From assembly GCA_016708925.1 (NCBI GenBank), contig JADJET010000001.1, positions 429,075 through 493,074 of the forward strand: DNA of 64,000 nucleotides, given 5' to 3'. This document shows positions 56,556 through 64,000 of this stretch, one piece after another. The notes beneath the pieces are model-generated. The model made no database searches and had not been told where the DNA came from. It saw nothing but the letters and a program-made list of their open reading frames with translations. The DNA is from Gammaproteobacteria bacterium. Its GTDB lineage: Bacteria > Pseudomonadota > Gammaproteobacteria > Pseudomonadales > Porticoccaceae. Position numbers and translations under genes: made by a program. The stretch's first letter is position 1. The number at the start of each line of letters is the position of its first letter.

Positions 56556-56632
56556 TGGCGGACCGGACGGGACTCGAACCCGCGACCTCCGGCGTGACAG
56601 GCCGGCATTCTAACCGACTGAACTACCGGTCC
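56556..56632 (-). tRNA. tRNA-Asp (GTC)
   Basis: A 77-base cloverleaf on the minus strand with acceptor GGACCGG...CCGGTCC, discriminator G and encoded CCA. The anticodon loop CTGTCAC gives GTC, and the T-arm has GGTTCGAGTCC. It is downstream of tRNA-Val in a two-gene cluster. Confidence 0.97.
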
Positions 56633-56648
56633 GTTGATGGGCAATAAT

Positions 56649-56724
56649 TGGTGGGTGGTACAGGGGTCGAACCTGTGACCTACGGCTTGTAAGGCCGTCG
56701 CTCTCCCAACTGAGCTAACCACCC
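56649..56724 (-). tRNA. tRNA-Val (TAC)
   Basis: A 76-base cloverleaf on the minus strand with acceptor GGGTGGT...ACCACCC, discriminator A and encoded CCA. The anticodon loop CTTACAA gives TAC. It is the first gene of the Val-Asp cluster, 16 bases before tRNA-Asp. Confidence 0.97.
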
Positions 56725-56739
56725 GGTAAGGAGACGCGC

Positions 56740-56767
56740 ATTCTACCGGAACGCCCCTCTCTGTCAA
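56740..56767 (-). promoter_or_regulatory. Sigma-70 promoter of the tRNA-Val/tRNA-Asp cluster
   Basis: On the minus strand TTGACA (-35) and TAGAAT (-10) are separated by 16 bases, ending 15 bases before tRNA-Val. The -35 is consensus, as expected for a stable-RNA promoter. Confidence 0.8.
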
Positions 56768-56858
56768 CGAAAAGCTGCGCCATGGAAAGTCGATTCGCCG
56801 CTGTACTTGGCTTGGCCGGCTAACTACCATGCGTCATTACCCGCACCGCTAAATTCCG

Positions 56859-57215
56859 ATGGAAATCAACAAATCATTTACGTTCGAAGCGGCACATCAC
56901 CTGCCCAATGTGCCGCTCGATCACAAATGCCGCCGCCTGCACGGGCACTCCTTTCATGTCACCGTCCATGTGGAAGGCCCCATCGGCGCCGACAGCGGCT
57001 GGGTGATGGATTTTGCCGATCTGAAGGCCGCCTGCCGACCCATCCACGACCAGCTCGATCACCGTTATCTGAACGAAATCGACGGCCTCGAAAACCCGAC
57101 CAGCGAACATATTGCGCGCTGGATCTGGCACCGGCTGAGACCGGTGGTGCCCGGCCTGTCCGCGGTCGCGGTGCGGGAGACCTGCACCAGCGGCTGCCTG
57201 TACCGCGGCGACTGA
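56859..57215 (+). CDS. queD: QueD, 6-carboxytetrahydropterin synthase
   Basis: The 118-residue enzyme makes CPH4 from dihydroneopterin triphosphate for queuosine synthesis. It has FEAAHHLPNVP and RRLHGHSFHVTVHVEG with the zinc-binding His residues, DFADLK, LDHRYLNE, and ETCTSGCLYRG. The His/Cys set (His, His-x-His and catalytic Cys in the CRRLHGH segment) is intact. Its stop overlaps the start of the next gene (TGATG). Confidence 0.93.
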   Translation: MEINKSFTFEAAHHLPNVPLDHKCRRLHGHSFHVTVHVEGPIGADSGWVMDFADLKAACRPIHDQLDHRYLNEIDGLENPTSEHIARWIWHRLRPVVPGLSAVAVRETCTSGCLYRGD

Positions 57216-57544
57216 TGTGCAACGCCGGCTGCGCACCGCAGAAAGTGACTGACCGGGCCGTGCATATCCTCCGTCTCACCATCCAGTTTCAATTGCCGGC
57301 CTGCCATTCGCTGAAAGACAAGCGCCGCCGGCTGGGGGGCTTGCGGGAAAAGTTCGGCAGCAAGCCCAACATCGCGGTAACCGAGTCGGCCTGGCATGAC
57401 ATCCACGACCGGGCGAACTGGACGTTTGTCATCGTCGGGGAAAACCTGCGCATCATCGAATCACTGCAAGAGCAGATTCAGACCTACGCCAGCCAGTCAG
57501 TCGATGCGCTGGTGACTCACAGCTCCCGCGAATATCTGCACTAA
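57215..57544 (+). CDS. DUF503 (YlxP-like) family protein
   Basis: A protein of about 109 residues whose core is LRLTIQFQLPACHSLKDKRR, then SKPNIAVTESAWHDIHDRAN and LRIIESLQEQIQ. This matches DUF503, a small family sometimes linked to ribosome or RNA metabolism. The start is uncertain: ATG 57215 overlaps queD, while GTG at 57245 or 57260 would give the usual family length of about 95. Confidence 0.8.
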   Translation: MCNAGCAPQKVTDRAVHILRLTIQFQLPACHSLKDKRRRLGGLREKFGSKPNIAVTESAWHDIHDRANWTFVIVGENLRIIESLQEQIQTYASQSVDALVTHSSREYLH

Positions 57545-57551
57545 GCGTCGG

Positions 57552-57893
57552 ATGCGGTGCTTTATCGTCTGTTCAGTGTCACAGCGCGACAAGGCCACAC
57601 TCGAGGCGCTGATCCAGTCGCGAGCGGGTGCGGGCTGGCGGCTGATTCCTCCCGCGAACTACCATTTGACGCTTTGCTTTCTGGGCGGCCAGTTGCCCGC
57701 CACACTGGCGCTCGCGCCCTTCCCCACGCCCGCGGCGCCGGAGCGTTCCGCGGCGATGGAACTGGGTCTGTCGTTCAACGAACTCTGTGTGTTTCAGAGT
57801 ATTCCGACGCCGACGGGCCGCCGGTATGAGCGGCTCGACAGCCTTGCGCTCGGCACCGATGGCACTCCCCCGGAGGGCGGGGCGAGTGGCTAA
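57552..57893 (+). pseudogene. Internally deleted RNA 2',3'-cyclic phosphodiesterase (ThpR/LigT-like)
   Basis: The 113-residue frame has the ThpR N-terminus (GWRLIPPANYHLTLCFLG with the first HxTx) and then a C-terminal segment (LCVFQSIPTPTGRRYERLDS). The middle of the family, about 60 residues including the second HxTx, is missing, and the family is normally about 175-180 long. With one of two catalytic motifs gone it should be inactive. It ends convergent with the CHAD gene, overlapping it by four bases. Confidence 0.65.
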
Positions 57894-58786
57894 ACCTGCG
57901 GTGAAGTAGTCGAAATAAATCCTGATTCACCCGGGCCTGCTTCAGCACCGATATCGAGCAATAGTTCCGCCAACGTTTCAATTTCCAGGCGCAGCACCTG
58001 GCGGCGGTCCACGATCGCATCGATGAAGGGTTGGTACGCCACTTTGGTGCGAGTCCGCACCAGAGGCCGCAACCGCTCGCTCAGCGTCGCGAGTTCATGT
58101 TCGCGCGCAAGCAGGTCGGCAAGTTGGCCGGACTGCGCGGTCTTGACCGGATCCAATTTCTCCGCCACGCCCAGAAGCTGACGCTGGCAACTGTAAAACC
58201 GCGCATAACGCGCCCAGTGGCCAAAGTCGGCGCCCTCTCCTGACTTCAGCGCTCGAACGGCGTGGCGGCGGCAATCGGTCCGGGAACCCGCCAATCCGGC
58301 GCGCAGATCCGCGAGATCGAAACTGCCCAGAAGCCCGGGGTGCAGCGCGGTGACCAATACCTCAAGCCGGCGGGACGCCATCGCCGCCAGACGTTTGGGC
58401 GACAGTTCGCGCCCCTCGATCACCACGACCGGCGGTGTCTCGCATATCTCCCTCACCCGTTCGAGCGCGGGGCCGGTGCCCAGGCCGCCCAACAAGTCGC
58501 GGAACAACGCGCGTTGCGCAACATGTTCCCGCAACGGCGTGAGATCTTCGGCGATCGCCTCCACCTGTGCCACCGCGCGGCCGGCAAGATCGGGGTCGGT
58601 GGCGGCGAACAGGTGGCCGAGCGCAGCCATGCGTTCGAGCGCTGCCTGCGCGTCAGACACACCCCGGAGCCGTTTGCGGGAAACCGTGCCAAGCGCGTTC
58701 GTGGCGATAGCGATCTGCCCGCACAGGATACGATTCAGTTCACTCGCGAGGGGAGTTTCAGGTTCGATGGTGTAAGCGGCGCGCAT
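57890..58786 (-). CDS. CHAD domain-containing protein
   Basis: A protein of about 298 residues rich in Arg and Leu helices: YTIEPETPLASELNRILCGQ at the start, SRKRLRGVSDAQAALERMAA, and SGEGADFGHWARYARFYSCQ with LADLLAREHELATLSERLRP near the end. The last block matches the CHAD pattern (DFHEWRKRVKDLRY...LGEHHDLAVLRERL). CHAD domains bind polyphosphate. No class-IV cyclase (CYTH) partner is fused or adjacent. I chose the ATG at 58786; a GTG at 58801 is possible. Confidence 0.8.
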   Translation of the reverse strand: MRAAYTIEPETPLASELNRILCGQIAIATNALGTVSRKRLRGVSDAQAALERMAALGHLFAATDPDLAGRAVAQVEAIAEDLTPLREHVAQRALFRDLLGGLGTGPALERVREICETPPVVVIEGRELSPKRLAAMASRRLEVLVTALHPGLLGSFDLADLRAGLAGSRTDCRRHAVRALKSGEGADFGHWARYARFYSCQRQLLGVAEKLDPVKTAQSGQLADLLAREHELATLSERLRPLVRTRTKVAYQPFIDAIVDRRQVLRLEIETLAELLLDIGAEAGPGESGFISTTSPQV

Positions 58787-58838
58787 GGCGCATGAAACCA
58801 CAGTTCCCGTTCGGGGTTAAACCAGCATGGTCGCGAAC

Positions 58839-59225
58839 TCAATCCTCGGCGCCGACACCGACCGGCCGCAGATTCGCCTGCTCCGCTTCCGTCAACAACC
58901 GCGAGCGGATCAGAAAGCGTACTCCCAGGGGAATTTCCAGCGAAAAGCTGGCGCCGCGTCCGGGCACCACGTCGATGGTGGTATGGCAGTTTTCGTAGTA
59001 CTGAAATTGTTCGGGCGACATGTAGAACTTGCAGCCGTGCACTTCGCCGAGACAGACATCGCGGCTGCCGATGCGAAAATCGCCCACTGCAAAGCACATG
59101 GGTGCAGAGCCGTCGCAGCAACCGCCGCTCTGGTGAAACAGCAGCGCGCCGTGCCTGGCGCGCAACTGGTCCACCACGGCGCGCGCCGCGTCGGTGATGG
59201 CCAGTCGCTCGCAGAACTCCGTCAT
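58839..59225 (-). CDS. DUF779 family protein
   Basis: A 128-residue protein with LLFHQSGGCCDGSAPMCF, GSRDVCLGEVHGCKFYMSPE and HTTIDVVPGRGASFSLEIP. The CCDGSxPMC motif defines DUF779, which commonly follows aldehyde dehydrogenase genes. Here it lies 13 bases after such a gene. It may help maturation or activity of the dehydrogenase, but this is not proven. Confidence 0.92.
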   Translation of the reverse strand: MTEFCERLAITDAARAVVDQLRARHGALLFHQSGGCCDGSAPMCFAVGDFRIGSRDVCLGEVHGCKFYMSPEQFQYYENCHTTIDVVPGRGASFSLEIPLGVRFLIRSRLLTEAEQANLRPVGVGAED

Positions 59226-59238
59226 GCCAAAACCGTCC

Positions 59239-60735
59239 TCAGAAGAAGCCCATTTTCTCCTTGGCGTAGGAAATCAGCACGTTCTTGGTGTTGCGGTAAT
59301 GGTCCAGCATCATATGGTGGTTTTCACGACCGATGCCGGACTTCTTGTAGCCACCAAAGGAAGCGTGCGCCGGATAGACGTGGTAACAGTTCACCCACAC
59401 CCGGCCAGCCTGGATGCCGCGCACGAAAGTCTGCACCTGGTGCATGTCGCGCGACCACACCGCCGAGCCCAGCCCGTAGAGGGTGTCGTTGGCAATGGCG
59501 AGGGCTTCCTCATCGTCCTTGAACGTGGTCACCGCGAGCACCGGCCCGAAGATCTCCTCCTGGAAGATACGCATCTTGTTGTGACCCTTGAACACCGTGG
59601 GCTGGATGTAAAAGCCGCCCGGGTACTGGGCATTCTTGTAGGACTGCCCACCGCAGAGCAGTTGCGCGCCTTCTTTCTTGCCGATATCGATATAGCTCAG
59701 GATCTTTTCGTACTGGTCGTTGGAAGCCTGGGCACCCATCATGGTGGTGAGTTCGTAGGGGTCGCCCATCGTGATCGCGGCCACGCGGGGCAGACATTTT
59801 TCCATGAACCGCTCGTAGATGCTCTCGTGCACCAGCGCCCGCGAGGGACAGGTGCAGACCTGGCCCTGGTTGAGCGCGAACATCACCAGACCCTCGATCG
59901 CCTTGTCCAGAAAAGCGTCGTCCTGATCCATCACGCTCGCGCAAAAAATATTGGGCGATTTGCCACCCAGTTCGAGCGATACCGGAATGATGTTCTCGGA
60001 GGCGTACTGCATGATGAGCCGGCCGGTGGTGGTTTCACCGGTGAACGCGATCTTTTTGATATCGGGATGGGACGCAAGCGGCTTGCCCGCCTCGGCGCCA
60101 AACCCGTTCACCACATTGAGCACTCCGGGCGGCAACAGGTCCCCGATGAGTTCCATCAGCACCAGAATCGACACCGGTGTCTGCTCGGCCGGTTTCAGCA
60201 CCACGCAGTTGCCGGCGGCGAGTGCCGGCGCGATCTTCCAGGCCGCCATCAGCAGCGGGAAGTTCCACGGGATGATCTGGCCGACGACGCCGAGCGGCTC
60301 GTGAATTTCCATCGACACCAGGGTGGAATCGATGTCGCTCACCGAGCCCGATTCGGTGCGAATGGCGGCGGCGAAATAACGAAACTGGTCGATGACCAGC
60401 GGCAGATCGGCACCCAGCGTCTCGCGAATGCCCTTGCCGTTATCGCAGGTCTCCACCATCGCCAGCTGCTGGATATTGGCTTCGATGGTATCGGCGATCT
60501 TGTTGAGTATCGCGCTGCGCGCGGCGGCCGAAGTCTTGCCCCACGCGGGAAAGGCCTCCCAGGCTTTCTTCACCGCCAGATCGATGTCCTTGGCGCTGGA
60601 CTGGGGAATGCGCGTCACCAGCTTGCCGTCGATGGGCGAGGTGTCTTCGAAATATTTGCCGTCGATGGGAGCCACCCAGCGCCCGCCGATGTAGTTCTCG
60701 TACTGGGGTTTGAATTGCGGACGTTGAAATGTCAT
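59239..60735 (-). CDS. NAD-dependent aldehyde dehydrogenase (ExaC/AldB-like)
   Basis: A 498-residue aldehyde dehydrogenase with GVVGQIIPWNFPLLMAAWK, the catalytic Glu in SLELGGKSPNIF, the catalytic Cys in LNQGQVCTCPSRAL, and EEIFGPVLAV. The CTCPSR variant and the ending HHMMLDHYRNTKNVLISY are typical of ExaC/AldB-type enzymes that oxidise acetaldehyde and related short aldehydes. DUF779 follows, as is usual for this branch. Confidence 0.93.
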   Translation of the reverse strand: MTFQRPQFKPQYENYIGGRWVAPIDGKYFEDTSPIDGKLVTRIPQSSAKDIDLAVKKAWEAFPAWGKTSAAARSAILNKIADTIEANIQQLAMVETCDNGKGIRETLGADLPLVIDQFRYFAAAIRTESGSVSDIDSTLVSMEIHEPLGVVGQIIPWNFPLLMAAWKIAPALAAGNCVVLKPAEQTPVSILVLMELIGDLLPPGVLNVVNGFGAEAGKPLASHPDIKKIAFTGETTTGRLIMQYASENIIPVSLELGGKSPNIFCASVMDQDDAFLDKAIEGLVMFALNQGQVCTCPSRALVHESIYERFMEKCLPRVAAITMGDPYELTTMMGAQASNDQYEKILSYIDIGKKEGAQLLCGGQSYKNAQYPGGFYIQPTVFKGHNKMRIFQEEIFGPVLAVTTFKDDEEALAIANDTLYGLGSAVWSRDMHQVQTFVRGIQAGRVWVNCYHVYPAHASFGGYKKSGIGRENHHMMLDHYRNTKNVLISYAKEKMGFF

Positions 60736-60940
60736 CCGTCACCTCCCGATCATTGTGGTTATGTTATGGAAAGCCTCGCAGGAACGAGGCAGGTGGTCGG
60801 CGATCCGCCGCACCGCGCGAGCATCCGGCCCGCTTCGATTATCGGCGCGCACCCGGACGGGCGCAAGCCAAGTGCGGGCGCGCCGCCGCCGGCGCGGAAG
60901 GATCGACCGCTATAATCTGCCGCTTTTGGGATTCCGCACC

Positions 60941-62050
60941 ATGACGTCACCTGCCCCCACGGATCCCTCCCGCGCACCGCCTGCCGCCACTGCCGACCTG
61001 CCGCTGGAAGCCAAGATCAGCGCCTTGCGCGAGGACTTTGGCACCCTGCTGCCAGGCAGCATCAGCATTCATCCATCGCCGGTCACCGGCTACCGGATGC
61101 GCGCGGAGTTCCGCATCTGGCATCAGGACGAGCGCTGCCACTACGCGATGTACCAGCCCGGCGAGTCCGGCGCGCCCTACGTCATCGACGACTTCCCGCC
61201 GGGTGCCGCGGCCATCGCGCGCCGGATGCCGTCATTGCTCGCCGCCCTGAATGCGACGCCGGAACTGCGGCGGCGGCTGTTCGCTGCGGAGTTCCTCACC
61301 ACCATGGCGGGCGATGCCCTGATCACCCTCATCTACCACCGCGCGCTGGACGCGGCCTGGCAGGATGCCGCCGAGACCCTCGCCAAGCACCTTGATTGCA
61401 GCCTGATCGGCCGCAGCCGCAAGCAAAAAATCGTGATCGGGCGCGATTATGTGGTCGAAACCCTGACCGTCGCCGGCCGCCGCTATTGCTGGCAGCAGAT
61501 CGAATCCAGCTTCACCCAGCCCAATGCCGTCATCAACCGGGAGATGCTCGCCTGGACCGCGGAACAGGCCCGCAATCTCGGCGGCGATCTGCTGGAGCTT
61601 TACTGCGGCAACGGCAATTTCACGTTGGTGCTGGCGGGCCGTTTCGAGCGCGTGCTCGCGACGGAAGTGGCGAAATTGTCGGTGCGCGCCGCGCACTACA
61701 ATCTGGAAACTAACGGCATCGACAATGTCACGCTGGTGCGGATGTCCAGCGAGGAAGTGGGCGAGGCGCTGGCCGGCGTGCGCCCGTTCCGGCGCCTGCG
61801 GGACATCGATCTCGGCGCCTACCGGTTCTCGACCCTGCTGGTGGACCCGCCACGCGCCGGTCTCGACGCAACCACCCTCGATCTCGCCAAAACCTTCAGC
61901 AATATTTTTTATATTTCCTGCAATCCACAGACGCTGAAAAGCAACCTCCTGGCGCTGGACGAAACGCACCGGGTCGCCGAGTTCGCCGTGTTCGACCAGT
62001 TTCCGGGCACCCGCCATCTGGAATGCGGCGCCCTGCTGGTCCGGCGCTGA
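60941..62050 (+). CDS. trmA: TrmA, tRNA (uracil-5-)-methyltransferase
   Basis: TrmA makes m5U54 in the T-loop of tRNAs. The 369-residue protein has ALREDFGTLLPGSISIHPSP, YRMRAEFRIWH, KIVIGRDYVVE, the SAM motif LLELYCGNGNFTLVLA, and the catalytic Cys in FYISCNPQTLKSNL. All match TrmA. I chose the ATG at 60941; the frame is open to 60755. Confidence 0.96.
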   Translation: MTSPAPTDPSRAPPAATADLPLEAKISALREDFGTLLPGSISIHPSPVTGYRMRAEFRIWHQDERCHYAMYQPGESGAPYVIDDFPPGAAAIARRMPSLLAALNATPELRRRLFAAEFLTTMAGDALITLIYHRALDAAWQDAAETLAKHLDCSLIGRSRKQKIVIGRDYVVETLTVAGRRYCWQQIESSFTQPNAVINREMLAWTAEQARNLGGDLLELYCGNGNFTLVLAGRFERVLATEVAKLSVRAAHYNLETNGIDNVTLVRMSSEEVGEALAGVRPFRRLRDIDLGAYRFSTLLVDPPRAGLDATTLDLAKTFSNIFYISCNPQTLKSNLLALDETHRVAEFAVFDQFPGTRHLECGALLVRR

Positions 62051-62072
62051 CCCCGACGCGCGCCGGCAGGTC

Positions 62073-63017
62073 TCAGGCGAGACCGAATACCCGCAGCAGA
62101 ATCAGGCCGCCGCAGTTGACCACGAAGGACAGCAGTCCACTGACCAGTACGATATTGGCGGCCAGCCGGCGACTGCCGCCGAACATCTCCGCGAACACCA
62201 CGCTGATGGTGGCGGTCGGCGAGGCCAGCACCAGAAACAGGATGCCAAGCTCCATGCCGCGCACCCCGGCCCAATAGCCCAGCGGCACGCCGAGCGCGGG
62301 CATCCACAGGCATTTGTAGAAGGCCGCGCCCCAGCTCACCAGCGCCGGCTTGCGCAGTTCGCGAAAATCCAGGGAGGCACCCAGGGCAAAGAGCACCAGC
62401 GGCACCGTGAGCTGCCCCAGAATTTTGCCGGTATCCACCAGGATTCCCGGCAACAGCAGCCGCATGGCGCCCGCCGCCACACCCAGCACAATACCGATGA
62501 TCACCGGATTCTTGAGGGCGTCGCGGCCCAGCCCGCGTCCCGATCCGGCATCGCCGTAGCGGCGCAGCATGGCGATGGAAAACACATTTCCGAACACGAT
62601 GAACACCGCCATGGGCAGCGATGCGAGCGCCACGCCCTCGACCCCGTAGACACTCTGCGCCATGGCGAGTCCAGCGATCAGCAGATTGCCGCGCGCCGCA
62701 CCCTGCACGAACACGCCGCGCTGCTCCCGCGCCCGCACCATCAGCACCGCCAGCGGCCAGGCCAGCAGCGCCAACCCCATCACCAGCGCCGTGCTGACCA
62801 GCAGAAAACGCGGCGCGCGGGTAAACTCGATCTCGGCGCCGGCCAGGGACAGAAACAGCATCGCCGGCGCGCCCAGATTGAAGACGAGCCGCGAGGCATC
62901 GCGCAGAAAGCCGTCGCTCAGCGCCCCGGCCCGACGCAGCACCACCCCCAGGGCGGTGACCAGATAGATGGGCGTGACGGTGCCCAAAGCGAACCAGACG
63001 ATGTCCAGGTAATTCAT
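62073..63017 (-). CDS. AEC (auxin efflux carrier) family transporter
   Basis: A protein of about 314 residues with roughly ten hydrophobic helices (VTPIYLVTALGVVLRRAGAL, KNPVIIGIVLGVAAGA, LASPTATISVVFAEMFGG). The order and the NP motif in DALKNPVIIG match the AEC family, which transports small organic acids. The start is uncertain: ATG 63017 (MNYLDIVWFALG) fits best, and one at 63089 would add a basic extension. The substrate is unknown. Confidence 0.85.
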   Translation of the reverse strand: MNYLDIVWFALGTVTPIYLVTALGVVLRRAGALSDGFLRDASRLVFNLGAPAMLFLSLAGAEIEFTRAPRFLLVSTALVMGLALLAWPLAVLMVRAREQRGVFVQGAARGNLLIAGLAMAQSVYGVEGVALASLPMAVFIVFGNVFSIAMLRRYGDAGSGRGLGRDALKNPVIIGIVLGVAAGAMRLLLPGILVDTGKILGQLTVPLVLFALGASLDFRELRKPALVSWGAAFYKCLWMPALGVPLGYWAGVRGMELGILFLVLASPTATISVVFAEMFGGSRRLAANIVLVSGLLSFVVNCGGLILLRVFGLA

Positions 63018-63249
63018 CGCGGCGAGGAGACCAATACCGGCAAGTGGGAAAAAGGCCGTCGGGCGCGACCGCAGCCGGTCAGCGCGCAACGAGGATCGGA
63101 TTCAAGCAGAGCACAGCTGCCACCGGCGGGCAGGCGATGCCGTCGGCAGCAGGCGACCCAAATCTACCGAGCGCCAATCACCGAATGCCTATCTACCGAA
63201 TGCAAGTCTACCAGCCGACGTCCCGCCCGCTGCGGTAGAATTCCGCGCC

Positions 63250-64000
63250 ATGGCGCGTGCTCCCAAGGTATTGGTATTCGATTCCGGCGTCGGTGGTCTC
63301 AGCGTGCTGGCCGCGCTGCGCGCCCGCGCACCGGGCTGCGATTTCATCTTTGCCTGCGACAACGCCGCCTTTCCCTACGGCACCAAAGCAGAAACCGAGC
63401 TGGTCGAACGCGTGGACAGGGTCCTGCACCAACTCGTCCGTCGGGAGCAGCCCGACATTCTGGTGGTGGCCTGCAACACCGCGAGCACCGTGGCGCTGCC
63501 GCGCCTGCGCGCGCGCATCCCGAATCCGGTGGTCGGCGTGGTGCCCGCCATCAAACCCGCCGCCGCGCTGTCCGCCACCAAGGTGATCGGCCTGCTGGGC
63601 ACCCCCGGCACCGTGAGCCGGCCCTACACCCGGCAATTGATCGCCGACTTCGCGGCCGACTGCGAAGTGGTCTGTCTGGGCAGCTCGCGGCTGGTCGAGA
63701 TCGCGGAACTGGCGCTGCGCGGCACGGCGCCGGATATCGACGAGCTGCGCGCCATCCTGGCCCCGCTGTTCGCCAACCCGGCGCTCGACACGCTGGTCCT
63801 CGCCTGCACGCATTTCCCGCTGCTCGCCGAGGCGCTCGCCATGGCCGCCCCGCGCCCGGTGCACTGGGTGGATTCCGGCGACGCCATCGCCCGGCGCGTA
63901 CTCACTTTGCTGTCCGGCCCCACGGATGGACCCGACCGAGGCTTTCGCGCCCTGTTCACCGGCGCCGCCGGCAGCGATATCCTGCATCCGGCGCTGTCGG
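63250..64000 (+). CDS. murI: MurI, glutamate racemase, 3' end outside window
   Basis: MurI makes D-glutamate for peptidoglycan. The 250 codons in the window encode KVLVFDSGVGGLSVLAALR with the first catalytic Asp, CDNAAFPYGTK, VVACNTASTVALP with catalytic Cys, and LVLACTHFPLLAEAL with the second catalytic Cys. The gene runs off the right edge; the family is about 270 residues, so little is missing. Confidence 0.95.
   Translation, partial: MARAPKVLVFDSGVGGLSVLAALRARAPGCDFIFACDNAAFPYGTKAETELVERVDRVLHQLVRREQPDILVVACNTASTVALPRLRARIPNPVVGVVPAIKPAAALSATKVIGLLGTPGTVSRPYTRQLIADFAADCEVVCLGSSRLVEIAELALRGTAPDIDELRAILAPLFANPALDTLVLACTHFPLLAEALAMAAPRPVHWVDSGDAIARRVLTLLSGPTDGPDRGFRALFTGAAGSDILHPALS

Overview
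The window is GC-rich chromosomal DNA from a gammaproteobacterium. Support for this comes from the rpsU-yqeY-dnaG-rpoD block followed by a CAU-anticodon tRNA, the hisB-hisH-hisA order, rluF-, trmA-, queD- and yggX-type housekeeping genes, and REP-like and BIME-like intergenic repeats. I did not attempt placement below class. The many acyl-CoA, monooxygenase and flavin or F420 oxidoreductase genes suggest an aerobic heterotroph that degrades organic compounds.

Layout. 0-6 kb: thiC (cut by the window edge) under a TPP riboswitch, a small K+ channel, a MazF-type toxin-antitoxin pair, a CaiB/BaiF CoA-transferase and an amidohydrolase. 6-13 kb: a Baeyer-Villiger-type monooxygenase, a YjgR-like ATPase, an acyl-CoA dehydrogenase paired with a frameshifted phosphotransferase (resembling a split ACAD10/11 or LvaA/LvaC system), and a dienelactone-hydrolase-like protein. 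13-19.7 kb: a DUF2905 gene whose tail is duplicated next to an 8-bp minisatellite, hisBHA, asmA-like, mutY, yggX and tRNA-Phe. 19.7-21.3 kb: a damaged mosaic of AMP-ligase and Lon protease fragments joined by long G runs, which I suspect is an assembly or base-calling artefact. 21.5-31 kb: cca, a pteridine reductase, hsp20, folK-folB-tsaD, then rpsU-yqeY-dnaG-rpoD and tRNA-Ile2.

32.8-40.7 kb holds a complete-looking coenzyme F420 locus: two luciferase-like oxidoreductases, an F420-NADPH oxidoreductase (npdG), then cofE, cofD, cofC and a fused cofGH, several with overlapping start and stop codons. This pathway is uncommon in gammaproteobacteria.

40.9-51.2 kb is an accessory island: a broken IS1380-family element, a ParE/Phd-type pair, an intact IS630-family element with TA target duplication, an IS630 remnant, a frameshifted TIGR02391/Ymh-like gene, a KTSC protein, a SIR2-HerA (Nezha-type) antiphage operon carrying several frameshifts, and an XRE regulator with a small partner. 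Frameshifts concentrate here and are almost absent from the core genes around it.

51.3-64 kb returns to ordinary genes: a CoA hydrolase/transferase, an adaptor-permease-ATPase exporter, DUF2237, tRNA-Asp and tRNA-Val, queD, a DUF503 protein, an internally deleted thpR, a CHAD protein, DUF779 with an aldehyde dehydrogenase, trmA, an AEC transporter and murI (cut by the window end). A roughly 130-bp dispersed element with inverted ends occurs near 31.8 kb and 56.4 kb, with a diverged relative near 8.0 kb.
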